Shown: positions 15,612 to 25,213, numbered from the stretch's first letter. The stretch: 64,000 nucleotides of DNA from Pseudomonadota bacterium (GCA_021811085.1 JAJZPQ010000018.1:1-64000); one strand, 5' to 3'. Notes: generated from the letters alone by a model not told the origin. A program made the numbers and translations.

Positions 15612-17312
15612 TCACTCGCCTTTCTCCTTCGCCAGGTGCTGCTGCACCAGCAACCTGTAGTCGATCTTGCCGACGCGCGTCTTCGGCAGTTCGGCGCAGA
15701 ATTCGATCTCGCGCGGGCAGGACCACTTGATCAGCTGTTCGCGGCAATGTTCGATCAGCGCGCGCTCGGTCTCGGCGCCGGCCTTTGCCGCATCCTTGAG
15801 CACAACGAAGGCCTGCACCCGCTCCACTTGCGCCGGGTCCGGCACGCCGGCGACGCAGGCCTCGGCCACCAGCGGATGCTGGTACAGCACGGCTTCGACT
15901 TGCGCCGGATAGACGTTGAAGCCGGAGGACTTGATCATGCGCTTCAGGCGCACGGTGAAATAGAAAAAACCGTCCGCATCCATCCTGCCGAGATCGCCCG
16001 TGTGCAGCCAGGTGCGGCCATCGGCGTGCACTCTCAGCGTCTCGCGCGTCGCTTCGGGGTCGTCGAGGTAAGCTTGCATCACCGTCGGACCGCAGATGCA
16101 GATTTCACCCTCCTCGCCGGGCGGGACTTCCTCGCGGGTTTCGACGCGGCAGATCTTGACCAGCATGTCCGGCAAGGGCACGCCGATCGAGCCTTCGCGA
16201 TATTCATCGAGCGGCGTCGCCATGACTGCGCTGACCGCCTCGGTCAAGCCATAGCCTTCGAGCAGCTTCACCCGGCCCCCACTCTGCGCGACGAGTTTCT
16301 CGAAGCGCTCCCTCACCGGCCGCGGCAGCGTATCGGCGCCCGAAAACGTGCCGCGCAGGCAGGACAAATCGACCTTTGCCAGAGACGGGTCGCGCGCGAG
16401 CGCCTCGTACAACGTCGGCACGCCTACCAGCCAGTTGGGCCGCTTGGTACGCAGCAGCTTCGCCACCACCTCGGCGCTGAACATCGGCACCAGGATAGCC
16501 TTGCCTCCAGCCATGAACATCATGTTCACGCATACGCCCAAGCCGAAACCGTGAAATATCGGCAGGATAGCGAGCATGGAATTGCGCTCTCGCATCGCGC
16601 CCCACGCCGCGACCTGCATGCCTTCGGCAACGAAATTGAGGTTCGACAGCAGGATGCCCTTGGGCAGGCCGGTCGTGCCACCGGAGAACAGGATCGCCGC
16701 AGAATCGTGCGTGCTCGCCGCCGCGCGCGCTGCCACTGGAACGTGGGCGGTCATCAGCTCGCTCCACCAGCGCACGCGCGCATCGGCGGGCACCGGCGCG
16801 ATCTTGCGCCCCTTGGTCAGCCAGAAACCGAACTTTTTCAGCGGCGCCAGGTAATCCGGAATGCGCGCGAGTATCAGCGTCTCGAGCGGCAGCTTCGGCT
16901 TGATGCGCGCAAAGCGGTCGTAGAACGCGTCCAGCGTCAGCGCGATGCGTGCGCGGCTGGCGTTGAGATAGTGCTCGATCTCGGGCGCGGTCGACAAAGG
17001 ATGGATCAGCGCCGGCACCGCGCCCAGTTTGTTCGCGGCGTAGAACGCGATCACCCCCTGGGGCGAAGTCGGCATCGAGATCAGGATGCGCTCGCCTCGC
17101 GCCAGCCCGAGCGCGGCGAGCGCATCGGCACAACGGTCTATGGCCACGAGAAACGCGCGGTAGGTCGACGTGGTGTCGAGAAAGTCCCAGGCGATAGCGT
17201 CGGGCACGCGCGCAGCCGTTGCGGCCACGGCCTCGTACAACGTCACCTCGGGATAGCTCAGGCTGTGCGGCAACTTGCCGTAAAAGCGCAGCCAGGGACG
17301 GTTCTCGGTCAT
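15612..17312 (-). CDS. Acyl-CoA ligase (AMP-forming)
   Basis: 566 aa from MTENRPWLRFYG at 17312. The P-loop-like ILFSGGTTGLPKGI, the YGLTEAVSA motif, HTGDLGRMD and the C-terminal GKIDYR catalytic lysine are all present, so a complete adenylating enzyme forming acyl-CoA. The chain-length preference is unknown. Transcribed with the TPP enzyme gene just downstream. An intrinsic-terminator-like hairpin with an eight-T tract lies directly ahead of the start codon on the coding strand, and a perfect FNR-type box lies in the divergent promoter region. Confidence 0.9.
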   Translation of the reverse strand: MTENRPWLRFYGKLPHSLSYPEVTLYEAVAATAARVPDAIAWDFLDTTSTYRAFLVAIDRCADALAALGLARGERILISMPTSPQGVIAFYAANKLGAVPALIHPLSTAPEIEHYLNASRARIALTLDAFYDRFARIKPKLPLETLILARIPDYLAPLKKFGFWLTKGRKIAPVPADARVRWWSELMTAHVPVAARAAASTHDSAAILFSGGTTGLPKGILLSNLNFVAEGMQVAAWGAMRERNSMLAILPIFHGFGLGVCVNMMFMAGGKAILVPMFSAEVVAKLLRTKRPNWLVGVPTLYEALARDPSLAKVDLSCLRGTFSGADTLPRPVRERFEKLVAQSGGRVKLLEGYGLTEAVSAVMATPLDEYREGSIGVPLPDMLVKICRVETREEVPPGEEGEICICGPTVMQAYLDDPEATRETLRVHADGRTWLHTGDLGRMDADGFFYFTVRLKRMIKSSGFNVYPAQVEAVLYQHPLVAEACVAGVPDPAQVERVQAFVVLKDAAKAGAETERALIEHCREQLIKWSCPREIEFCAELPKTRVGKIDYRLLVQQHLAKEKGE

Positions 17313-17321
17313 CGGGGTCTC

Positions 17322-17350
17322 AAAAAAAACCGGCGCACCTGTCGCGCCGG
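17322..17350 (-). terminator. Terminator-like hairpin in the 5' leader of the acyl-CoA ligase gene
   Basis: On the minus strand CCGGCGC and GCGCCGG (17344-17350 and 17330-17336) pair around a 7-nt loop and are followed by eight T (17322-17329), ending nine bases before the ATG at 17312. Any promoter in the divergent region must read through it, so it may be an attenuator; alternatively it blocks read-through from upstream. Confidence 0.7.
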
Positions 17351-17451
17351 CGCGCACGGCGTATTTTCGCGCTGCAATCCTACACCCGGCGCGCCGATAG
17401 CGCTGCAATCCAACCCCACATGTTCTATGATCGCGGTGTTCCCGCGTGCTC

Positions 17452-17465
17452 TTGATGATAATCAA
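17452..17465. promoter_or_regulatory. FNR/Dnr-type box, perfect match
   Basis: TTGATGATAATCAA fits TTGAT-N4-ATCAA exactly. The centre is about 60 bp upstream of the SulP start and about 146 bp upstream of the divergent acyl-CoA ligase start, so oxygen or nitric-oxide control of either gene is possible. Confidence 0.65.
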
Positions 17466-17518
17466 ATTGTCGGGGCCGATTTTGGTCGAGACTGCATTCT
17501 GATCAACAGGGGTTGACC

Positions 17519-19723
17519 GTGAAGATCGAGAAACCCGGCAACTTGGCAGGCGACTTCTGGGGTGGTTTGGCTGCGATGCTGGTCGCGCTGCCATCGGCCA
17601 TCGCGTTCGGCGTCACTGTCTACGCTTCACTCGGCGGTTCCTTCGCGGCCTACGGAGCATTGGCCGGCATCCTTGGCACCACCGCGCTGGGCCTCGTCGC
17701 CTCCGTCGCCGGCGGCACCCAGCGCCTGATCACTGCACCCTGTGCGCCGGCGGCGGCCGTGCTCTCGGCCTTCGCCATCCAGCAGGCGGCGCAGGGAACG
17801 CCGGTTGCGACCATCCTCCTGCTGTTGGTCGTTCTGGCGCTGATGACCGGCATGTTGCAGATGATATTCGGCTTCGTCGGCCTGGGGGGGCTGATCAAGT
17901 ACATGCCTTACCCCGTGGTCAGCGGCTACCTTTCCGGCGTCGGGCTGATCATCATCGGCAGCCAGGTGCCCAAATTCCTCGGTGCGCCTACCGGCACGCC
18001 CCTCTGGGATGCGCTTACGGCGCCGGCCATGTGGTTGTGGCAAAGCATCGTCGTCGGCATCGTCACCATTACCGTGATGGTGCTGGCGCCGCGGGTGACC
18101 AAGGCCGTGCCGGCCGCCATCCTGGCGCTGCTGGCGGGAACCGCAAGCTATTTCGGCTTGTCGTTGATCGACCCGGCGATGCTCGTGCTCGACAAGAATC
18201 CACTGGTGATCGGCGCGATGGGCGGCGGCGGCGGCGGCGGCGGCTTCATCGAGGGCATGACCGCACGCTGGCAGGGAGTGCAAGGCATGGGCCTGCGCGA
18301 CCTCAGGAACCTGCTGGTGCCGGCCCTGACCTTGGCCGTGTTGTTGTCTATCGATACCCTGAAGACCTGCGTCGTGCTGGATGCACTGACGCGTTCGCGC
18401 CACGATTCGAACCGCGAGCTCGTCGGCCAGGGCCTGGGGAACCTCACTGCTGGCCTGATCGGCGGCATGCCTGGCGCCGGCCAGATGGGCGCCACCATGG
18501 TCAACATGTCCAGCGGCGCCGTCAGCCGCATGTCCGGCGTCATGGAAGGCGCACTGGCGCTGATCGCCTTTCTCGCGCTCGGCGGGCTGATCGCGTGGGT
18601 CCCGGTCGCGGCGCTGGCGGCGATCTTGATCATCGTCGGCCTACGCATGATCGACCGCCACAGCTTCCAGTTCCTGAAATCCAGGAGCACCATCTTCGAT
18701 TTTATCGTCATAGTCGCCGTGGTCACGGTGGCGCTGACGGTCGGTCTGATCCCGGCATCCGCCACCGGCATCGTGCTCGCGATCGTCTTATTCGTCCGCG
18801 AACAGATCGGCGGCCAGATCGTGCGGCGCAAAGTCTACGGCAACCAGTCCTTTTCCAAGCAGATTCGCCTGCAAGATGACATGGCGATACTCGAGCAGCG
18901 CGGCGACCAGGCGGTGATCTTCGAGTTGCAGGGCAGCCTTTTCTTCGGCACCGCCAATCAGCTGTACACGACCCTGGAGCCGGAGATCAAGGCGCGCAAG
19001 TACATCCTGCTCGACATGTCTCGCGTGCAGACGATCGACGTCACCGCTGCGCACATGCTGGAGCAAATTCGCGACATGATGGCCGAAAAGGGTGGCTTTC
19101 TCGTATTCGCCAAGTTGCCGCAAAATCTGCCATCCGGACGCGACATGCAGCAATACATCGACCAGATGGGCTTGGCACCATACAAGAGCGCAGCAAGGAT
19201 TTTCGACGAACTCGACGCCGCGCAGGAGTGGGTCGAGAATCGGATACTCAAGGAAGCCGCGCTCGATCGCGCCGAGGAGAAGCTGCTTGACCTGCAGGAA
19301 CTCGGACTGTTTAAGGGGCGCAAGGAGGCGACGCTGGCGGCACTCGAGCTTCGGCTCGACAAGCGCTCCTTCAAAGCCGGCGAAAAGATATTCACCCGCG
19401 GCGATGCGGGCGACGAGCTGTTCCTGATCCGCAAAGGATCGGTACGCATCATGCTTCCGCTTGAGAGCGGCAAGACACATCACGTCAGCAGCTTCGGCCG
19501 CGGCGACTTCTTCGGTGAAATGGCCTTCCTCGACGGCGACTCCCGCTCGGCCGACGCCGTCGCTTTCACCGACGTCGATTTATTTGTTCTATCGCGCAAG
19601 ACCTTCGACGCCTTCGCCGATGAACACAAGAAGGCTTCGCTGAAACTGATGGAAGGCCTCGCCAGCATGCTGGCCAGCCGCCTGCGCTACGCCAACACGG
19701 AACTGCGCGCGCTGCACACGTAG
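17519..19723 (+). CDS. SulP anion transporter with STAS and cyclic-nucleotide-binding domains
   Basis: 734 aa. Start set at GTG 17519 because AGGGG lies six bases upstream; a TTG at 17513 is the alternative. A SulP membrane domain with 10-12 helices fills residues 1-430. A STAS domain follows (ILEQRGDQAVIFELQGSLFFGTANQL...), then a linker and a C-terminal cNMP-binding domain (FKAGEKIFTRGDAGDELFLIRKGSVRIM...GDFFGEMAFLDGDSRSADAVA). Transport of sulfate, bicarbonate or another anion gated by a nucleotide is plausible. A (GGC)n microsatellite at 18,217-18,243 encodes an eight-glycine run in a loop. Confidence 0.9.
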   Translation: MKIEKPGNLAGDFWGGLAAMLVALPSAIAFGVTVYASLGGSFAAYGALAGILGTTALGLVASVAGGTQRLITAPCAPAAAVLSAFAIQQAAQGTPVATILLLLVVLALMTGMLQMIFGFVGLGGLIKYMPYPVVSGYLSGVGLIIIGSQVPKFLGAPTGTPLWDALTAPAMWLWQSIVVGIVTITVMVLAPRVTKAVPAAILALLAGTASYFGLSLIDPAMLVLDKNPLVIGAMGGGGGGGGFIEGMTARWQGVQGMGLRDLRNLLVPALTLAVLLSIDTLKTCVVLDALTRSRHDSNRELVGQGLGNLTAGLIGGMPGAGQMGATMVNMSSGAVSRMSGVMEGALALIAFLALGGLIAWVPVAALAAILIIVGLRMIDRHSFQFLKSRSTIFDFIVIVAVVTVALTVGLIPASATGIVLAIVLFVREQIGGQIVRRKVYGNQSFSKQIRLQDDMAILEQRGDQAVIFELQGSLFFGTANQLYTTLEPEIKARKYILLDMSRVQTIDVTAAHMLEQIRDMMAEKGGFLVFAKLPQNLPSGRDMQQYIDQMGLAPYKSAARIFDELDAAQEWVENRILKEAALDRAEEKLLDLQELGLFKGRKEATLAALELRLDKRSFKAGEKIFTRGDAGDELFLIRKGSVRIMLPLESGKTHHVSSFGRGDFFGEMAFLDGDSRSADAVAFTDVDLFVLSRKTFDAFADEHKKASLKLMEGLASMLASRLRYANTELRALHT

Positions 19724-19885
19724 CATCACCCCGGTCGGACCAGAAATTGGACTGAAGCGTTGATAAGAACGTTTCATGACAATTTCATGGGCAACAGGTA
19801 CCATGGGTCCCGCATCCGGCAGCCCAAGTCAAACAAGCAACTGCGCTAAGACGCAGATTTTCCATCTCACAGAAGGAGACCACCC

Positions 19886-20395
19886 GTGCAGTCCAACATC
19901 GAGTCGCATTACGTCAACAGCCCCGGCCGCAATGGCATCGCGCTATCCGCCGCGCTAGCCCTGGGTCTCGCCCTGGCTTTTCCCGCATCCAGCAGCTACG
20001 CCGCAAGCGAAGCGCAGCCGAAGGCCAAGGCCGTGGCCCACAAGGCGGTCAAGAAGGAAAAAGTGGTGTTCCAGGTTTCCGACGGCGACCCGCAGAAATG
20101 GAACCTCGCATTGAACAACATTAAGAACGTGCAGGATGCCCTGGGCAAGGACAAGGTCGATGTGGAACTCGTCGTCTACGGCCCGGGGATCGGCATGCTC
20201 AAGATGGAGTCCCCGGTAGGCAACCGCGTCAACGATGCTGCCGCCAACGGCTCCAAGATCGTCGCCTGCGAAACCACGATGCACGCACTGAAACTGAGCA
20301 AGGACGATATGCTCAAGAGCATCGGTTACGTCCCTGGCGGCGTAATCGAACTCATGAAAAGAGAAAAAGAAGGCTGGGCCTATATCCGGCCGTAG
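19886..20395 (+). CDS. Exported DsrE-like protein
   Basis: 169 aa from a GTG with AAGGAG upstream. A signal peptide ends near SSYAAS (residue 33). The mature domain KVVFQVSDGDPQKWNLALNNIKNVQDAL...VELVVYGPGIGML resembles the DsrE/DsrF sulfur-carrier-like fold, and ends in a conserved cysteine region (KIVACETTMHAL) and a YVPGGVIELMK helix. Periplasmic DsrE-like proteins of this type often accompany sulfur or stress genes; the SulP and DUF302 neighbours suggest a small sulfur-related locus. Function inferred only from fold. Confidence 0.75.
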   Translation: MQSNIESHYVNSPGRNGIALSAALALGLALAFPASSSYAASEAQPKAKAVAHKAVKKEKVVFQVSDGDPQKWNLALNNIKNVQDALGKDKVDVELVVYGPGIGMLKMESPVGNRVNDAAANGSKIVACETTMHALKLSKDDMLKSIGYVPGGVIELMKREKEGWAYIRP

Positions 20396-20404
20396 CCGCA
20401 TGCA

Positions 20405-20427
20405 CCGGGCGGGTTCGACCCGCCCGG
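20405..20427 (+). terminator. Terminator-like hairpin after the DsrE-like gene
   Basis: Perfect 10-bp stem CCGGGCGGGT / ACCCGCCCGG around TCG, ten bases after the stop codon. A run of seven T begins about ten bases further, so the termination signal is plausible but not canonical. Confidence 0.6.
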
Positions 20428-20536
20428 ATCCCCACTGTTTTTTTGATCGACTCCTGGCCTACCCGGGCGGGGCCTGCTTGCCAGGCACTGGCGGCGGGCC
20501 TAGCATTTTCGCATTGCCACCCTATCGGAGATCGCT

Positions 20537-20980
20537 ATGACGCGACTGATCGCGCTGGTGCTGGGATTGCTGCTTGCGCTGCCCGCTGCCGCGGACGATG
20601 GGGCGAGCGTCGTGCAGGCAAAGGGGAATTTCGCCGACGTCAAGGACGATCTGGTCACGGCGATCGAACAGCGCGGGCTGGTCATCAATTCCACCTCCCA
20701 CGTCGGCGACATGCTCGAGCGCACCGGGCGCGATTTGGGCAAGACGAAGCGCATCTACGACCAGGCCGAAGTTCTCAAATTCTGCAGCGCGACCGTGTCG
20801 CGCGCGATGATGGAAGCCGATCCGCGCAACCTGGTTTATTGTCCCTACACCATCGCCATCTATACGCTGCCGGGAAAGCCCGGCGTGGTCTATCTGGCCC
20901 ACCGCAAGTACGCTCGCGGCGCGGCGCTCAAACCGGTAGCTGAACTGCTGGATGGCATCGTCGCCGATGCAGTGAAGTAA
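20537..20980 (+). CDS. DUF302 domain protein, secreted
   Basis: 147 aa with a signal peptide (cleavage near PAAA, residue 18). The body fits DUF302: FADVKDDLVTAIEQRGLVINSTSHVGDML, then LKFCSATVSRAMMEADPRNLVYCPYTIAIY. Two cysteines flank a possible ligand site. DUF302 proteins are soluble lipid- or metal-associated proteins of unknown role, frequently near sulfur-oxidation genes. It has its own ribosome site and lies after the terminator of the DsrE-like gene. Confidence 0.8.
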   Translation: MTRLIALVLGLLLALPAAADDGASVVQAKGNFADVKDDLVTAIEQRGLVINSTSHVGDMLERTGRDLGKTKRIYDQAEVLKFCSATVSRAMMEADPRNLVYCPYTIAIYTLPGKPGVVYLAHRKYARGAALKPVAELLDGIVADAVK

Positions 20981-21235
20981 GAACTCACTTAGGGACCATT
21001 ACTGCGCGAGAAAATGTCCCTCAGGCGGGCGCGGACCTTAGAATTGCCGCACCCTCGGCTTGCCCTAATTCCTTGCCCGCTTAGTAACTTGCGTGACATC
21101 GGTCCGCATCAGGGCGCGCTCAGATCAGGGTATACCCCAAGGCCTTTCTCATTATGAAATTGGTAGCATCGCCGTTCGCGAAATGCGCGCGTGCAGTGTT
21201 TTCGCATCCAAATCAATTATAGGAGGAGTAAACCC

Positions 21236-22498
21236 GTGGCAAATCAGAATTCGTCGGACAAAACAATCGGCCGCCGCAGCGTGCTCAAGGCCGCAGCCGC
21301 GGCCAGCGTACTGCAGCTCGGTGCGCCGTTCATCCGCAAAGCGAGCGCCGCAGAGCCGGTGTTGATCGGCCTGGACAACCCGCTCACCGGAACTTACGCG
21401 ATTAACGGCAAGAACGAACTGAACGGTTGCGAACTCGCGATCGAGCAGATCAACGCCAAGGGCGGTATCCTCGGCCGGCCGGCCAAACTGCTGGTCGAAG
21501 ACTCGACCAGCGGCGACGCGGGCACGGCGGTGCAGAAGGCGCGCAAGCTGATCGAGCGCGATAAGGTTAATTTTCTGGTAGGCAACATCAATTCCGCGCT
21601 GGCCTTGGCCATGGCACAGGTGGCCTACGAGAAGGGTGTGCTGCATATCGTCCCGGGCGGTCATACCGACGCAATCACCGGCGCCACCTGCCACTGGAAT
21701 GTGTTCCGCGTGTGCAATACGACGCAAATGGAAGCCAACGCGGTGGCCGGCACGCTGATCAAGGACTTCGGCAAAAAATGGTATTACATTACTCCTGACT
21801 ATGCCTTCGGCCATACGCTGCAGGCAGGTATGGAAAAGGCAGCTGCGGCGCTAGGCGGCACCAAAGTGGGGGGCGACCTTACTCCGCTGGGCACGACAGA
21901 CTTCTCCTCCTATTTGATCAAGGCGCAGGCGGCGAAGCCCGACGTCATCATTTTCCTGGTGCAGGGCGACGACATGCTCAACGCGCTCAAGCAGGCCGTG
22001 CAATTCGGCTTGGACAAGCGTATCCACCTCGCCGGGGCCCAGCAGGAAATGGAGCCGCTCGAGGGCCTCTCTCCCGAGGCGCGCATCGGCACCTGGGTGT
22101 TCGAATGGTACTGGAATCAGCCCGGCGTGCCGCATGTCGCCGAGTTCGTCGCTGCGATCAAAAAGAAGACCGGACGCGTGCCGACCGCGCGCACCTGGTT
22201 CGGCTTTGTTTCCACATGGACCTGCGCCCTCGCCGCCAACACTGCCAAATCCCTCGATGCGGTAAAGATGGCCAAGGCGCTGCAAGACTTCAAGCTCCCG
22301 CCCGAGATCGCGCTGATGCCTAACGGTGCGTTCTATCGCGCCGGTCAGAACCAGCTCATCGGAGACCTGTACGTGGGTAACGCGCAGGCCAAGGGCAGCG
22401 CACCGGACGATCTGTTCCACGTGACCAACGTGGTCAAAGGTACCGATGTTGCGGGTACCCTGGCAGAAACCGGTTGCAAGATGGTCTGGCCCGCCTGA
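21236..22498 (+). CDS. ABC transporter substrate-binding protein, HAAT family (operon 1)
   Basis: 420 aa from GTG 21236, preceded by an AGGAGG ribosome site at 21221. The N-terminus has a twin-arginine motif (GRRSVLK) before a hydrophobic stretch ending KASAAEP, so export is probably by Tat. The mature part is a type I periplasmic binding protein of the branched-chain amino acid/amide group (VLIGLDNPLTGTYAINGKNELNGCELAIEQINAKGGILGRP). First gene of the first Liv-type operon; a strong hairpin separates it from the permease genes. Ligand unknown, possibly urea, amides or aromatic acids. Confidence 0.9.
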   Translation: MANQNSSDKTIGRRSVLKAAAAASVLQLGAPFIRKASAAEPVLIGLDNPLTGTYAINGKNELNGCELAIEQINAKGGILGRPAKLLVEDSTSGDAGTAVQKARKLIERDKVNFLVGNINSALALAMAQVAYEKGVLHIVPGGHTDAITGATCHWNVFRVCNTTQMEANAVAGTLIKDFGKKWYYITPDYAFGHTLQAGMEKAAAALGGTKVGGDLTPLGTTDFSSYLIKAQAAKPDVIIFLVQGDDMLNALKQAVQFGLDKRIHLAGAQQEMEPLEGLSPEARIGTWVFEWYWNQPGVPHVAEFVAAIKKKTGRVPTARTWFGFVSTWTCALAANTAKSLDAVKMAKALQDFKLPPEIALMPNGAFYRAGQNQLIGDLYVGNAQAKGSAPDDLFHVTNVVKGTDVAGTLAETGCKMVWPA

Positions 22499-22521
22499 CC
22501 CAGGCGGTATCACCAAGTGCT

Positions 22522-22547
22522 AGCGCGGCGCGCAAGCGCGCCGCGCT
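22522..22547 (+). terminator. Hairpin between binding-protein and permease genes, operon 1
   Basis: Perfect 12-bp GC stem AGCGCGGCGCGC with its complement, two-base loop, 23 bp after the stop. No U-tract, so it more likely stabilises or attenuates than fully terminates. Confidence 0.6.
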
Positions 22548-22650
22548 AATCTAGTGTCTTCCATTAACCATTGCGGATATGCCTGGCGGGCGCAGGCCCG
22601 GTCCGGCGTTCCCGCGCGCGATGTGTAAATTTATTAGGTGCGGCAACTGA

Positions 22651-23520
22651 ATGTCACAATTACTTTTCTTCAACGTCTTTAACGGACTGATCGTCGGCGC
22701 GTTCTACGCGCTGATGGCCCTCGGCCTGTCGCTGATCCTGAACCTCAGCGGCGTGATCAACTTCGCCCACGGCGGCTTCCTCGCCATCGGCGCCTATCTC
22801 GCCTACACGCTCATGCCCTATGTCGGTTTCTGGGGCGCGCTCGTGGTGGCGCCGGTCCTGACGGCGGCCATCGGCCTGCTGGTCGAGCGCGTGCTGATCC
22901 GCCGCCTCTACGGGCGCGACCCGCTCTACAGCCTGCTGCTTACCTTCGGTCTCGCCTACGTGTTCGAGGACGGAACCCGCTACATCTGGGGCGCGCAAAG
23001 CCTGCCCTATCCGATCCCCAGCTGGCTCACCACGCCGCTCAGCACCGAATACTTCTTTCTCACCGGCTACCGCCTGTTCATGGTCGCGCTGGTAGGCATA
23101 GCCGTCGGCGCACTGTTCTACATCCTGAATCGCACGCGCCTCGGCATGCGCATCCGTGCCGGCACGCTCGATTTGGAAACCGTCTCGGTGCTCGGCGTCA
23201 ACGTGCGCATTCTGCGCAATCTCAATTTCGGCCTCGGCATCTATCTCGCCGGTCTGGCCGGCGTGCTGGCGGCGGGCATGCTCGGCCTGCAGCCCACTAT
23301 CGGCACATCGCTGATCATGCCGAGCTTCGTCGCCATCATCGTGGGCGGTCTGGGCAGCCTGACCGGTACGCTGCTCGGCGGCCTGCTGATCGGCGTTGCT
23401 TCGGGTATCACGACGGTATTTTTTCCCTCGGCGACCGAAGCGGTTATCTACGTGATGATGGGAGCGGTTCTGCTGATCCGGCCGCGCGGCCTCCTCGGTG
23501 AAGAAGGGAGGACCCAATGA
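22651..23520 (+). CDS. livH: LivH-type permease (operon 1)
   Basis: 289 aa inner-membrane permease with about eight hydrophobic helices. The opening FNVFNGLIVGAFYALMALGLSLILNLSGVINFAHGGF is diagnostic of LivH, as is the GRDPLYSLLLTFGLAYVFED cytoplasmic coupling region. It overlaps livM as ATGA and pairs with it to form the translocation channel. Confidence 0.93.
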   Translation: MSQLLFFNVFNGLIVGAFYALMALGLSLILNLSGVINFAHGGFLAIGAYLAYTLMPYVGFWGALVVAPVLTAAIGLLVERVLIRRLYGRDPLYSLLLTFGLAYVFEDGTRYIWGAQSLPYPIPSWLTTPLSTEYFFLTGYRLFMVALVGIAVGALFYILNRTRLGMRIRAGTLDLETVSVLGVNVRILRNLNFGLGIYLAGLAGVLAAGMLGLQPTIGTSLIMPSFVAIIVGGLGSLTGTLLGGLLIGVASGITTVFFPSATEAVIYVMMGAVLLIRPRGLLGEEGRTQ

Positions 23521-24467
23521 ACGGCATAAACAAGCAGACCGCCAATGCGCTGATCTGGCTCATGCTGCTGACCATGCCCTACTGGATGGGCGCAATCGGC
23601 GGCTACACCGAGCTCGGCAGCCGCGTCATCGTACTGGGCCTGGCCGCAATGGCACTCAACTTCCTGCTCGGCTTCACCGGCGTGCTTTCCTTCGGCCATG
23701 CCGCGTACTTCGGCCTCGGCGCCTACGGCACCGCCATGACCATCAAGTACCTGGTGCCGAGCACGCCGCTGGCGATTCTGGTCGGCGTCATCGTCGGCAC
23801 CATCGCCGCTGCGATCATCGGTGCGCTGATCGTCAAGCGGCGCGGGACCTACTTCGCCATGGTCACCATCGCTTTCGGCCAGGTGTTCTACTTCGTCGCC
23901 TTCCGCTGGAACGAAGTCACCGGCGGGGACGACGGCTTGACCGGTTGGACGCGCCAGGCGCTGCACCTCGGGTTCGCCAACATCGACATCCTCGGCAACG
24001 ACAAGGCGTTTTATTACCTGGCGCTCGCCGTGTTTGCCGTCGCCGTCGGCATCATGGCGCTGCTGCTGCGCTCGCCCTTCGGCCGTACGCTGATTGCGAT
24101 CCGCGAGAATGAGCAGCGCGCGCGCTTTCTCGGCATCGCCGTGGAGCAGCACATCTGGCTTGCGTTCGTGATCTCCTGCCTGTTCGCGAGCCTGGCCGGC
24201 GCGCTCTATGCGCTGCTCAACAATTTCACCGACCCGCGCGCGCTGCGCTGGGATCTCTCCGGCAACTTCGTCATCATGGCGGTGCTCGGCGGCATGCGCT
24301 CCTTCTGGGGTCCGCTGGTCGGCGCCGCAATCTTCGTCGTGTTGCAGGACTACGTCTCCAGTCACACGGAGAACTGGATGTCCTTCATCGGGATGTTCTT
24401 CGTGCTCGTGGTGCTGTTCTTCCCGCGCGGCGTGCTCGGCATCATCAAGCGCAAGGTGGCGCAATGA
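23517..24467 (+). CDS. livM: LivM-type permease (operon 1)
   Basis: 316 aa, second permease subunit. LivM landmarks are ALNFLLGFTGVLSFGHAAYFGLGAYGTA and the loop GRTLIAIRENEQRARFLGI that contacts the ATPases. ATGA overlaps tie it to livH upstream and livG downstream. Confidence 0.93.
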   Translation: MNGINKQTANALIWLMLLTMPYWMGAIGGYTELGSRVIVLGLAAMALNFLLGFTGVLSFGHAAYFGLGAYGTAMTIKYLVPSTPLAILVGVIVGTIAAAIIGALIVKRRGTYFAMVTIAFGQVFYFVAFRWNEVTGGDDGLTGWTRQALHLGFANIDILGNDKAFYYLALAVFAVAVGIMALLLRSPFGRTLIAIRENEQRARFLGIAVEQHIWLAFVISCLFASLAGALYALLNNFTDPRALRWDLSGNFVIMAVLGGMRSFWGPLVGAAIFVVLQDYVSSHTENWMSFIGMFFVLVVLFFPRGVLGIIKRKVAQ

Positions 24468-25213
24468 GCCTGCTCAAAGTACAGAACGTCTCACGCCATT
24501 TCGGCAGTCTGATTGCCGTCAATGGCGTCTCGCTCACGGTCGAGCCGGGCGAACTGCGCGCGGTGATCGGTCCCAACGGCGCCGGCAAGACCACGTTCTT
24601 CAACCTCGTCAGCGGCTTTTTCCCCCCGACCTCGGGCCGCATCCTGTTCGACGGCCGGGACGTCACCGCGCTGCCGCCGCACAAGCGCGTAGCCATGGGC
24701 ATGGCGCGCACGTTCCAGATCACCCAGATTTTCCCGGAGCTCAGCGTGCGCGAGAACCTGCGCATCCCGGTGGAGGTCGCGGCCGGCCTGCGCCTCAGTC
24801 CGTGGCTGTCGCGCGACGCCGACGGCGAATTGCGTGCGCGCGTGGTCGACCTCATGGAGATGGGCGGACTCACCGACAAGGCAGACCGCCTCGTGGGCGA
24901 ACTGCCGCACGGCGACCAGCGCGCGACCGAGATCATGATGTCGCTCGCGCTCAAGCCGCGCCTGCTGCTGCTCGACGAGCCGACCGCCGGCATGGGCGAC
25001 CAGGAAACCTACGACATTACGCGCCTGATCCGCCGCCTGCACAAGGATCAGGGACTCTCCATCGTGCTGATCGAGCACGACATGCGCGTCATCTTTCATC
25101 TGGCCGATCGCATCATGGTGCTGGCCGAAGGTTCGGTGCTGGCCGAAGGCACGCCGGACGAGATCGGCGCGAACGAATTGGTGCAGGCAGCTTATTTGGG
25201 GAAGGCGGCATGA
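24464..25213 (+). CDS. livG: LivG-type ATPase (operon 1)
   Basis: 249 aa. Walker A GPNGAGKTT, Q-loop region, signature LPHGDQRATEI in place of the usual LSYGQQR-type sequence, Walker B LLLLDEPTAGM and switch His in LIEHDMRVI. The C-terminal extension typical of LivG is present (VLAEGTPDEIGANELVQAAYLG). Couples ATP hydrolysis to import through LivHM. Confidence 0.92.
   Translation: MSLLKVQNVSRHFGSLIAVNGVSLTVEPGELRAVIGPNGAGKTTFFNLVSGFFPPTSGRILFDGRDVTALPPHKRVAMGMARTFQITQIFPELSVRENLRIPVEVAAGLRLSPWLSRDADGELRARVVDLMEMGGLTDKADRLVGELPHGDQRATEIMMSLALKPRLLLLDEPTAGMGDQETYDITRLIRRLHKDQGLSIVLIEHDMRVIFHLADRIMVLAEGSVLAEGTPDEIGANELVQAAYLGKAA

Noticed and set aside
13693-17516. Long plus-strand open frames opposite the TPP enzyme and acyl-CoA ligase
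   Set aside because: Complement shadows of two clear genes; composition biased and no motifs.
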